Positions 45,069-56,763 of a stretch of DNA of 64,000 nucleotides are shown here, one piece after another. Origin of the DNA: Aquilaria yunnanensis (Eukaryota > Streptophyta > Magnoliopsida > Malvales > Thymelaeaceae); contig CM077594.1 of assembly GCA_039654915.1 (NCBI GenBank), positions 20,087,001 to 20,151,000 of the forward strand. The letters run 5' to 3'. The notes below the pieces were generated by a model. That model had not been told where the DNA came from, did no database searches, and saw only the letters and a program-made list of their open reading frames with translations. Position 1 is the first letter of the stretch. Every line of letters starts with the position of its first letter. The position numbers and the translations under genes were made by a program.

Positions 45069-46208
45069 TTTTGTCTTTGAAAATTAATCATTTTTATTTT
45101 TACTTATTTTCTTTGTTTTGGTCATTCAAAATATAATACTATTATATATCATAATAATCACTTTAATAATATATATTTTAGAATAAGGTTTCTGAAGCCT
45201 GGCCATAACCACCACCCATTTTCTCTGCATTGCCTTACTCATTTCTTCTTTGCACCTCTTACCGATTGTTGTGTTTGGATTCAACTAAAGCTTGCATGGT
45301 TGATTTACTGTCTTTATTTACACTCTCAATTTTTTTCACTATTTCTTCTTCCTCTTCTTATTCACAAAATCTTTTATTGGCATGAGCAGTAATATCGTTA
45401 GTTCTTTCGACGCTCTACGACGAACATATTTGGGTGATCTGATTTCGATGTTAATGGGTCAAGTAGGGAAAAATGGCTGGTATCAATGATGAGGCATTGT
45501 TGAATAATAGATTCAGTGATGATGTTGGAAATTTTTATTTATTTATTTATTATATTAGACTTTTGTTGGTTGATCTACATTTTATTTGGTCAGATTATCT
45601 ATATTTCGTTTTGACTATTTGATAATTCACTATTTGGGTTTTATTTTAGTTATTTGTGAGTTGTCGATTTCAAATTTATTCTTATTTATATGAAAGATTC
45701 GGTTTGATTTAGCTCTCTTTATTTTATTCAGTGTTGTAAGAATGAATAGCTTTCTTAGTGACCAATTTTACATTTCTATTATTCCATATACTCTTATGTT
45801 GTTATTGGTTTGTTTGCTAACGTTTTGCTCACTTTTGATCAAATAGAAGTATTTTTTGTAAAAAAAAATGAATAGATAATTTAAAACAAAAATAATTTAA
45901 AATAAATTTACATATTTCTTAAAATATATGATTATTTATTTTGAATAGATAGTTATTACACATAGAAACAAGTTTAAGTACTTTTGATGTATTATTAATA
46001 ATCGCAGATGAACTAATACCAGTTGAAAAAAATTCTGATGTTCTATCAAGCACTTGATTTTGTTTTTTGTGCATGACTATCGGTATCCGGAAATCACATT
46101 AGGCCTTTACTAAACCGAAGCGAGCCACGATAGATTCTATTGCGAGGATAGCGCTCATAAAATCGCTTTCTCAATTCATAAGACTCAAATGATTTTTTTG
46201 ATAAAAGA
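45069..46208. other. AT-rich DNA with a diverged copy of the hairpin arm
   Basis: No gene. The stretch about 45480-45855 resembles the right half of the hairpin described next, in the same orientation (repeat entry below). Confidence 0.5.
45480..45855 (+). repeat. Diverged third copy of the hairpin unit
   Basis: Runs parallel to about 46484-46874 read from the loop outwards: a TTGGTTGATCTAC-like start (inverted in the loop), GACTATTTGAT(A/C)ATTC, TATTTGGGTTTTATTTTAGTT against TATTTAGGTTTTGTTTAAGTT, and TCTATTATTCCATA against CCTACTATTTCATA. Perhaps 75 percent alike by eye, so it is much older than the near-identical hairpin arms. Confidence 0.55.
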
Positions 46209-46874
46209 TGTTTCATTTTAATTAAAAGTTGCCAAATGATATTTTGTAAAACAATGATATAAGACTTTATGAAATAGTAGGAATATAAAATAGACTACTA
46301 AAAATGCTACTCATTATTGTAATATTGAATAAAAGGAAGAGAATTGGATCAAGCTGAACATTTCATGTAAACCATAATAGATTTAGAATAGATCATTTAT
46401 AAATAACTTAAACAAAACCTAAATAGAAAATGATCAAATAGTTAAAACAAACAATAGATGACTAGTAAAATAAAAAGCAGATCAACCTCTAATAGTAGGT
46501 CAACCAATATAAAACCTAATGTAATGACAAGATAAAAAATTTTGATGTCATCATTGGATCCATTACTAAAAAATGCTTTATCATCAATGCTAGTCGTTTT
46601 TTATGCTTTTTATTTTACTAGTCATCTATTGTTTGTTTTAACTATTTGATCATTCTCTATTTAGGTTTTGTTTAAGTTATTTATAAATGATCTATTCTAA
46701 ATCTATTATGGTTTACATGAAATATTCAACTTGATCCAATTCTCTTCCTTTTATTCAATATTACAATAATGAGTAGCATTTTTAGTAGTCTATTTTATAT
46801 TCCTACTATTTCATAAAGTCTTATATCATTGTTTTACAAAATATCATTTGGCTACTTTTAATTAAAATGAAACA
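46209..46874. repeat. Near-perfect inverted repeat: two 270-bp arms, 126-bp spacer
   Basis: The left arm 46209-46478 (starts TGTTTCATTTTAATTAAAAG) and right arm 46605-46874 (inverted start identical) are equal in length and differ at only a few positions by eye (for example GTTGCC against GTAGCC, and GATCAAGCTGAAC against GATCAAGTTGAAT). A transcript would fold into a long double-stranded stem. No open frame, TIR-element termini or TSD were found. Confidence 0.92.
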
Positions 46875-47950
46875 TAAACCTATTAACATTGAAAAACAAA
46901 TGACCCATATCTATCCATTATAAAGTGTCAGAAGAACCAAACAATTCTTTTACTAATAGTGATACACACATTTTGTGAATGAGAAGAAGGAATAAGATAC
47001 AGTGAAAAAAGAGATGATGGTTGTTAATCAGGTAAAATAAAGACAACAAATCAACTAGTCAGACTTGAATTGAAATTTAAACCCAGTCGAAGGCACAAAA
47101 AAGAAAGGAGGAATGCGATGCAAAGAAAACAGGCATCCTCTTCCCTTTAGATATATCTATACATCTCTCAACCCTATACACTTTGTGTAGGAACTTCTGA
47201 GTAACAAAAAAAGGATTAGAGCAATATTACAGTAGTTCATAGCAGCAATCCAACCTAAAAAAGAAAACGAAAAACAGTTAAGCATTGAGGCAATATTACA
47301 GCGGTACATAGGATCAATCCAACAATAAAAAAGATAAGCAGAAACCAAGGTTATTAAAATCCTAATCGGATTTTAGAATCTTACAATTTTATTATTTGAA
47401 ATAGGAAACACATTTCAATTAAATTCTACAATTACACTTATAATCCTGATAAGATTTTATGACTACGATTCGGGGAAAACAAAAACAATTTTATGTGAAA
47501 TTCTGATTTTAATAACCTTAGCAAAAACAGTTAAGCATCAAAATGAAAACTTCCTGAGCCTGAAATTTTCATTAGCAACAATTTATTATTGTTGGGGAAA
47601 TCGTAGACTATGTTCACTACCCTTTTGATCAACTAGATTCGGAGGAGACCGTCCACAATTACACAAAAAAAGAATGTTAGACTAAAGGGGTGATTGGTTT
47701 AAGGATTGTCAAAACCCTTAAAAGTAACATCCTAATTTTCCTATGTTTAGTTCGCACCCCATAAAGAATGAAGATTTTAACTTTGTCATGTTTAGTTGAG
47801 GTATTTTACGCATTTCTTTGAACTTTGATCACATTGACTAAAATGTAAATTTTAAAATCTTAAGGTATATTTGTGCATTTTATAAAAGTTCAAGGACAAA
47901 TGTGCAACTCTGTAATTTTTCTCTTCAAAAGTTCAAGGACCAAAAGTAGA
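46875..47950. other. AT-rich intergenic DNA
   Basis: A short local duplication is visible: a GCAATATTACAG(T/C)(A/G)GT(T/A)CATAG-like motif occurs near 47221 and 47289. 47350-47520 contains inverted AATTTTA/ACCTTA-type words suggesting a worn MITE. No gene. Confidence 0.45.
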
Positions 47951-47958
47951 ACTTTTAG

Positions 47959-48476
47959 TAGGGGTGTAAGTGGTTGGTCCTAACCCGAAACCCAACCCTA
48001 TTTTTTGGGTTAGGGTCGGGTTAAAGAGATGAGTAAGGCATATTCGGGTCAACCCGAACCCGACCCGATTAAAAGGTCAAAAATGGGGTTGGTTCGGGTA
48101 GAACCCGAACCCGAATAATTGCTATTAAAAAATATTGGCTCTTAGCAAATATAATGTCTAATGTGTATATGTTGGATTAACTTATGACTATTATGTGTTA
48201 CGAAGTTGTTTTTAGGTTATAGAATGTGCATTTTTAGATTAAATTATAAAGTTGCTTTTACCTAATGTGTTGGATTCTTGATATATGTGCATGCATTTTT
48301 TTTTTACACCTTTCCAAGCTTCAGACCCGACCCGACCCGACCCAATCCGATTTTTTTCGGGTTAGGGTCAGTTCGGGTTTTAATGTTAAATAGGGTCGGT
48401 TCGGGTTTCAAATTTCGAATGGCCAGATTGGTTGCGAATTTCGGGTCCCGACCCTAACCCGAAAATTACACCCCTA
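47959..48476. mobile_element. Non-autonomous hAT element with perfect 8-bp TSD
   Basis: A 518-bp element with left end TAGGGGTGTAAGTGGTTGGT and inverted right end TAGGGGTGTAATTTTCGGGT, flanked by the perfect 8-bp repeat ACTTTTAG (47951-47958 and 48477-48484). Subterminal DNA is full of ACCCGACCCGA/TCGGGTT words. No coding sequence. Confidence 0.94.
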
Positions 48477-50003
48477 ACTTTTAGGGACTATTTTATAGAT
48501 TTTTAAAAGTTTAGCACCAAACTGTAAATATCTAAGAATTTAGGGGTTATGTGTTCATTTTTCCATGCATAATTACTTTGCCCAACTTTGGTTTAAAAGA
48601 ATAAAACCCATACAATTTTGACGATTGGGAAATCATTGGATTGTTAGAATCATGGACAATTACTTTCCAAATATAACCAAACAAAGAATTGTTAGTATAT
48701 TAACATATCTAACTGAATTGTTAAAATGCAAACTCGATGGGCATTTCTCGGAAAATGAGAATTATATATAAAATTATTCTCCAAAATTGAACAAAAAAAA
48801 CGCGAACTCTTAATCTCAATTTTATCCTATCTTAATTTGTTTGACCCATCTACTTTAGGATTTCCTAAAAGGACACCTACTCTGTGAAGAATAAAAAAAA
48901 GAAAAAGATTTCTTAATTTCGCTTTTATCCTACCAAAGTCATCTAATTTTCTTCTTTAAAATAAGGTATCACTGTCGCATACAAATCATAAGCTTGTCGA
49001 GGATGTAAAGGGGAACTGCTAAAATGTAAAAATTTGCAGAAAATTGCCTGAACTGGTAACTGGATCATAAAAGTAGATCACAGGAGTGCAAAATACATAT
49101 TACCGTGCAAACCAATAACTAAAAAAAAATTATCATGAACTATTTTAGGAAAATTATAGAACTCTTGAAATTTGATCTAACATACATTTTATCCATTTAT
49201 TATAAAAAACCTATACCTTACCTCTCACTTATTTTACATTGTCTAATAATAACTTTTGAAATCCTAATTTAACCTGTTTGGTTACAATATTCCAGTAATT
49301 TTAAATTTTTTGATATTTTTTAAAATTAACTGGCGTTTAAAGAATACTGATTTGCATTTACAAAGAAAAATATGCATTTACAGAGAAGAAAAATCGATAA
49401 TCTCAAATGTCCATTAACTTTAAAGAGAATATCCAGCAGATTAAAATCATTGGAAAAATTATTATTATATAACTTAAATTAAAGTTTCAGAAGTTTTTTT
49501 TGGATGATGTAACAGAAGCAAATAACAAAGTATAGATCTCTAAAAATAAAAAAGACAAAATATAAATTAGGCCAAACTAAATGGGAATTATTGTAAGTTT
49601 TCCAACTAGTTACGCTGAAAATTCTGCTTGCGACAACTTTTTCTTTTCCCTGCTGGGAAAGATCACAGACCAGACCAGCTGTCTGTTCACAGGGACAAGA
49701 AACTCTCGTGATCTGTGTACTCCATTTCCTTGGCCCCTCCTTCCAATTGCCCATTTCCCTTGGAAGAAGTGGGATTCAGGTGATAATGGTAGGTACCCAT
49801 TGTATTTGTTTGATGACAATAATGTATCTGAACAGAACCACAACCAAAAGGCCTAGAGGGATTACTGGGCCACTTACATACAAACAAAAAGATGCAAAAG
49901 AGCCATTGTGATCTTCAAATCGGATGGAAGTTGGGAAAATTGAATAACCAACAATGCTAAGAACCTATTAAGGAATCCCCAAACAAAGAAATTTCTATTA
50001 CTG

Positions 50004-50736
50004 TCGACTCAACTCGAGTGAATACAAAGATCTATCAACATCTTCACATTCTAGAATATTGAAAGCAAGCAGTTGGGAAATGCTGCACAAGCCATGTGTA
50101 CTACAGACTAGAATGAAATATTAATCCATGGTAGTGTTGCTCTTAGAAAACATGAGATTAGCTATCTAACTGCATTCAGAGTTTTAGACTCACCTGCCAA
50201 CGATTTTAACATTTCAAAGAACGAGTATAGATTCCTCATTGGAGAGCCTTAATGTTCTGCAAGAGAAAAGCAAGCAGAGCAGCAGGATTGTTTTCCTGGG
50301 TTTCATGGCAATATCTGCAGGTCATTAAAGCTACTACAGAGAGACAAGATCCATATACTGAATTCAGCAGTACAACATATCAGCAGTTCATTCCCATAAC
50401 ATCAACTCAACTCGAGCGAATACAAAGATCTATTACTATCTGCACATTCCAAAATATCGAAACCAAGCAATCAGGAAATGCTGCACAAGCCATGTGTATT
50501 AAAGACGAGAGTGAAATACTATTCCTTGCTAGCGCTGATGTACAAGGCATGTATAGTAAAAACTAGAATGAAATACTACTCCATGCTAGCCTTGCTTTCA
50601 GAAAGCATGAGATTAGCTATGTAACAGAATTCGGCCTCACCTGTCAATAATTTTGGCGTTTCAAAGAACGACTGTGTTTCCTCATTACAGTAACTAAAAT
50701 GTTCTGCAAGGAAAAGCAAGCAGAGGAGCAGCAGAG
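50004..50736 (+). repeat. Diverged tandem duplication
   Basis: Copy 1 is about 50004-50287 and copy 2 about 50402-50736. Both run through ACTCAACTCGAG(T/C)GAATACA, GGAAATGCTGCACAAGCCAT, AGCATGAGATTAGCTAT-like, TTTCAAAGAACGA and GTTCTGCAAG. Copy 2 has an extra internal stretch near 50530-50570. About 80-85 percent alike by eye. No protein meaning seen. Confidence 0.75.
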
Positions 50737-51096
50737 TTTGCTGGCTTTCATACCATTGTTCTGCATCCTTAAATTCAATTTAGCCGTAAAATGTAAAAAG
50801 TCAATTTCCTTTTATCATCTCTGAGCCAAGTAAATTAGAACAACGGCAAAGCCTTTCAAAGTCTGGAATTGAATATTTCTTATTCAATTACTCTGGAGTC
50901 TCAATGGACAAATTGAGGCATGATGCAGCTGACATGATAAGAATAAACATGAATTAGAGGTCTGGTGTGAACTTATTAAAAGTTGCACCGAAGCAAAGCA
51001 TTAACTTTGAAGGATTAAAAAATATATAATAGCTTGCCACTCTCAGTGTGTTTGTTTGTTAAATCAGAAAACTTTATCAAGGCATTAAGAAAGTGA

Positions 51097-51315
51097 CTAA
51101 GGAAACCATTTACAAGAGAAATCTCTGGTATCCAACAATTCTATCTCACTATTAGAGTCCCTATTAGCACAACATGAAAGAGTATGTAGCCATCTATTCT
51201 TTAAAAGTGAAAAAAGCAACACTTCCTTCCCTTCAAAAGCTCTTTTATTTTGTTCCTGCCAAACTGTCGGAAAAGAGAGAATGGAATAGTACATCAACAA
51301 TCTTAAATACCTCAT
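51097..51315 (-). pseudogene. Possible C-terminal fragment of a LINE ORF2
   Basis: A short frame containing VWQEQNKRAFEGKEV followed by LLKNRWLHTL. This resembles the W-x-E-R-N-x-R-x-F-E-G-K block and following helix at the end of many plant LINE-type reverse-transcriptase ORFs. Nothing else of the element is visible around it. Confidence 0.35.
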
Positions 51316-51670
51316 ACTTATCGACCTTCAGCTGCTAACAGACCATTCCAAGATACCATCCTAAAGAATTTTCTTTCCTTTTATTGAAAGCATCCGTACG
51401 GAAGAGGATGGATGAAATAAGAGGAAAAAACAATCAGCATAATCGACACTAGACAGACAGCTAGAAATATCGAAATATAACTCAAACTTATCGAACTTGT
51501 TTTCATGACCAAATAACACTAGATATCATATTCTGCTAAGGCCCAAATGTGGCATACAGAGTTGCATAAACTACATCGTTTGTTATTTTCAAGGATCAAT
51601 TGCTCATAAATATATAATGATAAAACTAAATCCTACTGTTGCTTACTTTATGTACTCAAACAAATCCAAT

Positions 51671-52185
51671 TCTTTTAAGTCAGGCAGACACTAGTATGAA
51701 AAGTGGTATTCTATCCTCGTTACTCAAAAGGTGGAATCAATATGACAAGAGAAAGACATAAATTATAAATGCTAGGAACAGATGAACTCAAGCAATAAAT
51801 TTCAACTCACTGTAAATTCAGATCAATAATACCTAATTTTATTACATCTGAGATACCAAGGCATCAAAAGCTGGGAAATAATCAGGCAATATCAAGTTCT
51901 CTCTGCAGCAGGAAACCCCGTTTGCTCTCTTTTAAGTCAGGCAGACACTAGTATGAAAAGTGGCATTTTATCCTCGTTACCCAAAAGGTGGAATCAATAT
52001 GACAAGAGAAAGACATCAATTATAAATGCTAGGAACAGATGAACTCAAGCAATAAATTTCAACTCACTGTAAATTCAGATCAATAATACCTAATTTTATT
52101 ACATCTGAGATACCAAGGCATCAAAAGCTGGGAAATAATCAGGCAATATCAAGTTCTCTCTGCAGTAGGAAACCCCGTTTGCTCT
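51671..52185 (-). repeat. 257-bp tandem duplication of the 3' end of the HSFA4-like gene
   Basis: 51671-51927 and 51928-52185 are collinear copies, offset exactly 257 bp, with only a handful of differences by eye. Each copy contains the last 12 codons of the heat-stress factor with its TGA stop (the real stop is in the copy at 51928-52185), the following 3' UTR, and AATAAA on the minus strand (52100-52095 and 51843-51838). The duplication therefore placed a second stop region and poly(A) signal directly downstream of the first. Confidence 0.95.
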
Positions 52186-53484
52186 GCAGGATTATTTACA
52201 TTGCCTACACCCCACCACAATTTAACATGACTACCAGGTTCGCTTTCGGTTCTGATGCCATTACTATCTTTCCGTATAGACTGAACTTGCTCTGTATCAG
52301 TTGAACCAGGGTTTTCTGTCAGAAACTGTTCCCAGAATACATCATTAGGCCCAGCTCGGGCAGGTGCAGGGGTACTGAATGTTTGTTCCTTTGAAACAGT
52401 CAGCTCAGAAGTAACAGAAGCAGTAGGCTCAGAGTTCATATCAATCCCAGGGGTCTTAGGCCGACCCTGAATGTTAACTTGTATGGCTGATGATGCTGGA
52501 CTATCTCCACAACTTGTTGATTCATCCAATTTGAGGCTCAAACTTTGCTTAGGGCTTTGCCAGACATCATGCACTATGTTTTCCCAAAATATCAAGGATG
52601 ATTCTAACTGCTCGAGCAGTTCTATGTTTGCCAGGGATGTAATATCTATATTTTCTTTGTCTATAATTTGAGAAGCAGTTGTCTTACCATCTTCAACAGT
52701 AACACCATCATGTATGAAACCAATTCCTGGAAACCTTCTCTTTCTTTCATTAGCTTCTAATTTTGGTGTGAGATGCAAGTGAAGCCCTGGTTTCTGCAAG
52801 ACTTGAGCCAATATAGATAATACACTCTGCTGGCGCTGCTCAAGATGTTTCAAACGTTCTTTTAAGAGCTGCATTTGCAATTCGAATTCTTGACACTCTT
52901 TTTCATGCCTATCTAACTCCAGCAAAAGAGTCTCTTTTTCATTTTTAAGTCTGTCAATTTCATCATGGAAACTGTTTCTTTCTGACTCTGTCAATGGAGC
53001 AACTGCTTGACCATGGAGATTCTGGATGGAATGGCTGTGGACTGGCTTACGTCTGTGAATATTCTTCAAAAGGTCTGGTTTGCCTCTAACGAATTCATCA
53101 TTTGCAAATTCCCACTGCTCTGGATCAATCTTCCTGAAACCCTGTCCATATACAAAAACAACGTGTTCAAACTAACAATTTACAAACAATTGCTTCAGAT
53201 AAGTGGAGAGAACCAAATTTCCAAGAGTGTCCTACTTGCCATTAGTTTATAAAGAGAGAAGTGCTCACATATGTATTCAGTTGTCTGATGAAGCTAGAAA
53301 AGTTATTGTGCTTGAAGAATTTTGGAAGCAAATCTCCTGCAAACTCAGGCGGATTCCACACAATAAAGCTTTTGTTACTCTGGCTCCATGACACAACTGA
53401 ATCAGTAGAAGGATCATCAACCATCTCATACGTCTTTGCGAGGAAAGGTGGAAGCAAACTTGAGCTGCCTTGGGTGTCATCCAT
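52149..53484 (-). CDS. HSFA4A: Heat-stress transcription factor, class A4
   Basis: Two exons, 53269-53484 and 52149-53141, separated by a 127-bp GT-AG intron (donor GTGAGC, acceptor GACAG) at the conserved place in the DNA-binding domain, after RQLNTY and before [10 protein letters not shown]; 402 residues in total. The winged-helix domain spans residues about 9-103. The HR-A/B oligomerisation coiled coil lies at about 122-190, with the inserted spacing typical of class A. A basic nuclear signal (ERKRR) is near 204-208. Two class-A4 activation (AHA) motifs are visible: [10 protein letters not shown] (about 255-264) and [10 protein letters not shown] (about 339-348). The C-terminus [17 protein letters not shown] resembles the A4 nuclear-export region. 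A4 factors bind heat-stress elements and act in oxidative, salt, metal and heat responses. The frame is intact; A4a versus A4c cannot be settled by eye. Confidence 0.95.
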
Positions 53485-53493
53485 CCTTAGTTT

Positions 53494-54478
53494 CTAGTAC
53501 CAGATCAGAAAGCTTCAAACTTCAACAAACTGCGATAGAATATCAGCCTAACCCCAAGTTCATCCAGAAAGAAAGGTGAAGCGCCTTCACTATGGTCAAT
53601 AACATCAAGACAAACACCCATCTAATTAATTATCCATTGGAAATGCAACTCATCTCCTTAACCCCGCAACTGTTAATTTTGAATATCTCGAGCAATGATG
53701 TTGCAGGATACCCTATTATGGCAACTCTTGAATTGCTGCTCCAATTCCTTCCTTCAGTCAAGACACAGTTCTGAAGAGAAACCTCGACCCTTGGATAAAA
53801 AGCTAACAAAATCACTGTACGCGGTGCTCCTAGAATACCAAACACATTCCCATACATAGAGAAACTTCCACATCCAAATTAAAAAACACACATGGCATCT
53901 AATTGATCACCTTCCAAGTTCCAATCAGCACGAAAATGTCCCAACAAGGCCTGCTGATCATAGATGAAGTCAAAGGCCGTAGAATTCCTTCATCCAGAAA
54001 CACCGAAAAGTGCCAAAAGGATCGATAAGAACCATAAATCTCTTAGAACAGTCAGAACGGCAGCAGAGCCTCCTACCAATCAACAATAACCACACAATGG
54101 GTTTCCTCGAAATCTCCAAAGCTTAAATTGGGAAACGACAAAAAAAAAAAAAAATAACGAACGGCTGTCACAATATTCTACAGATTGATCCAGAACTAGC
54201 ACTGAAAGTCTGAAAACTTCGAAACCCCAAAAGCGTGCGAGAATTGAGAGCTCCTGCGTTCACATAAAAGCATGAATAATCAACTGATTTCCAGAAATTA
54301 GATGGAACTCTACCAACCCATTTGACGAGTCGTTAAACAGATAATAAAAAAACGCGATTAAGAAGGAAAAATAAAAAGCGTTGGAAGAAAATTTGACAAA
54401 GAAAAACTTGAAGCAAACGCAACCACTCATTAAAGTAACCAAAGAAAATGAACGACTAGCTGTCAGCTGAAACGTTAC
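53494..54478 (-). other. Probable 5'-UTR intron of the HSFA4-like gene
   Basis: On the minus strand a donor-like CAG|GTAACG lies at 54478 and an acceptor-like GTACTAG ends at 53494, nine bases before the ATG. The DNA between is AT-rich and lacks a gene. A leader intron is common in plant heat-stress factor genes, but the exact sites are my guess. Confidence 0.45.
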
Positions 54479-54601
54479 CTGAAAGGAGACAAAACGAGCC
54501 AGGCAACGAACTGGTGGCGGAGGAGACAGCGGACGCGCTGACAGAGCGATCGGATTTTCTGATTCCTAAGGCGAAAAGGGAACAGCCAGGAAGCCAATTC
54601 G

Positions 54602-54609
54602 AATATATA
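54602..54609 (-). promoter_or_regulatory. TATA box candidate for HSFA4-like gene
   Basis: TATATATT on the minus strand (in CTATATATTCG), followed within about 30-40 bases by CT-rich DNA that leads into the probable leader exon and its GTAACG donor near 54478. This is the natural promoter candidate. I did not find a clean array of GAA/TTC heat-stress elements directly upstream. Confidence 0.45.
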
Positions 54610-55105
54610 GATTATTTGTGCCCAAAGGTGATATAGTCCGAGAATCACATAAAGCTGTAAGTCATAAGTTCTCAACAAATTTAATAAAATAGGCACTAGA
54701 CAATTAGGTTATTATAGGTATTCTCAAGCGCACATCACATCGTTTAGACTCATTTAAAAACTCATCACTTAACTATTTGAATGATACATCTTGACTATTC
54801 GGATGATATATTTGGGATCGAAACAAATTTTCAGATATTGGGATTGAAAACAAATGTAGATTTTGAGAGATTTAAGTCTCCATAAATCATCATTTATCTT
54901 CAAATTTAATAAAGATAACCTGAAGATATTGGTTTTAAGAGGATTCATAAAGTGACAACTTAGAATATCGGTAAGAAGTTGGAAAACTAAGAACATTGCC
55001 CCACTCTCTCACCAGAGAGAACACTTAGAAAGCTATGGAAAAAATATTTGAAGATATTATTTTTAGATGGAGGATTCGATACCTTACAAACTGAGAGAGC
55101 ATCCC

Positions 55106-55112
55106 TTTTATA
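55106..55112 (-). promoter_or_regulatory. Pararetrovirus-like promoter TATA box, facing HSFA4
   Basis: The minus strand reads CTTCTCTATAAAAGGGATGC followed by CTCTCTCAG. The TATAAAAGG-type box with a pyrimidine-rich start region resembles promoters in the intergenic region of plant pararetroviruses. It lies after the last decayed viral ORF in the same orientation and about 0.5 kb upstream of the HSFA4 TATA candidate. Assignment is by position and motif only. Confidence 0.45.
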
Positions 55113-56339
55113 GAGAAGGGGATTAATAAAAACAAACAAGATTACATAATTCATGATGATACACTACACTAATAAAGTTGAGAAAGGTAGGGCAACCACC
55201 TAACTTTAACCTTTACAAAAGTAAAAGATAAGATTCCTAAATTATTGTCCTGGAGCATGCAAGAGATAAAGACAGCTATAGAGAGTTGCCATGGTGGAGA
55301 TTCACATGATAATCTTCTAAGTTGTAGCTGGATGAAATTGATGGAGTCCTGTCAGGGTCTTCACGCCAAAAGTGGGGATTGTTGGCCATGTGCCAGTGGA
55401 CACAATCAAAATCACAACTACAATTAAGTTAAACAAATTCTTGTCGCATTTCTATCTTGGGTGGTTCTTCCATAAATGTGTCAACTAGAAAAGGAGATGG
55501 AGCAGGGTAAGAGATAAGTTTGAGAGTTTTTTTTACTTTTCCCCTAACTTCTCTGGCTTGTCTAATTCTTTGATGCTTGTCAAAACATTAAAGGGCTTCA
55601 TGAAATATTTCTTGGTAGTCTACTGGATAGGATGGCTAATAAGGATTGTCATGTGGCCATACTTCCATAGAAAACACAATATAATTATATTGATATGTCT
55701 TTTCCAGGAAATCTCTATAGTCATTTGGGCACTGCCATGCCAGATGGGTGAGATTAAAATCTATATTTTTATAGTGTAATAAATAGGATTGGGGAGAAAA
55801 CTAAGGCCAGTAAATGTTATAGAGGAAGTGATAGGACAATGAAAGAAATATATTACATGAGCTGTCCTATATAAGATAAAAGAGTTTTGAGGAGAAATAT
55901 TGTTGAGTTGAAGGTAGACGCGGGACTTGGGAATGAATGGATTGAGGTTTTGGTAGAAAGACTGTAGAGATTTGATCCAGACACTGAGCAGATCAAACTG
56001 AGTAGGGAAAGTGTAGAGTTTAGAAGATTTAAAGTCATTTTGGAAATTTTTACAAAATGTGAGGAGTTAGTAGAGTTGAGGAATATTGAACATAATACCA
56101 ATAGTATGGATGAAGCACAAGTACCAGAAAAAGCAAAGGGCTAAAGGGGGCAAATTAAACACATCTGGAATATAAAAGAGATGAGCAAAAGGGTAAATTG
56201 GAACGATTCCAACTGGTTTAACGGCAGTTGTCAAAACCATATTTCTCAATCAGAAAACAATGGTAATGAAAAACTCTATGCCGTTGGTTGAACATAAAGG
56301 AGGGTAAGAGTAAGAGGAAGTGATGTCAATGTTTTGGTT

Positions 56340-56720
56340 TGGAAGGTTTGGGAGGCTTTGAAGAAAGTTTTGATGGTCTGCTTAGAATGTCTGCTAAGGC
56401 AGTAGAGTTACCCTTTACATGCTTGACATCAAATGAGAACCAGACAAACCATTGCTGCCATTTGAGTAATTGAGCATTAGGCAGCTACTTTTGGCAGAAG
56501 TTCATCATCCTAGTAAAAGTTGGCATATCCATTTCAACAAGAAAGTGGCGTCCAACTAGATGGAATTAAAATTTCTCTATTCATCTTTTGACAACTAGCA
56601 CCTTTTTATATGTTGAATGGTAATGCTTTTCAATTCTTTGAATTCTTTACTGTTGTAGCCACCACAGACATGCCTTTCACCGTTTATCTCTTCAAAGAGG
56701 ACCATTCCCCAAAACTCAAT
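56340..56720 (-). pseudogene. Pararetrovirus RNase H remnant
   Basis: The minus strand retains the C-terminal RNase H block HVKGNSTALADILSR just after 56400, the usual end of the caulimovirid polymerase. Earlier strands are recognisable in pieces in shifted frames. Several stops interrupt it. Confidence 0.65.
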
Positions 56721-56763
56721 AGATGTGTTTGTTTGTAATTATTTTTTCCTTTATTGGGAATTT

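Larger units (their letters stand above)
48485..51670. other. Intergenic DNA with a diverged tandem repeat
   Basis: No confident gene. Contains the diverged duplication at 50004-50736 and a possible LINE fragment at 51097-51315. The rest is AT-rich. Confidence 0.45.

Noticed and set aside
53070..53141. Treating the heat-stress factor as two separate genes
   Set aside because: The two frames are the two exons of one gene: a phase-0 GT-AG intron at 53142-53268 joins the DNA-binding domain exactly at its conserved intron position.
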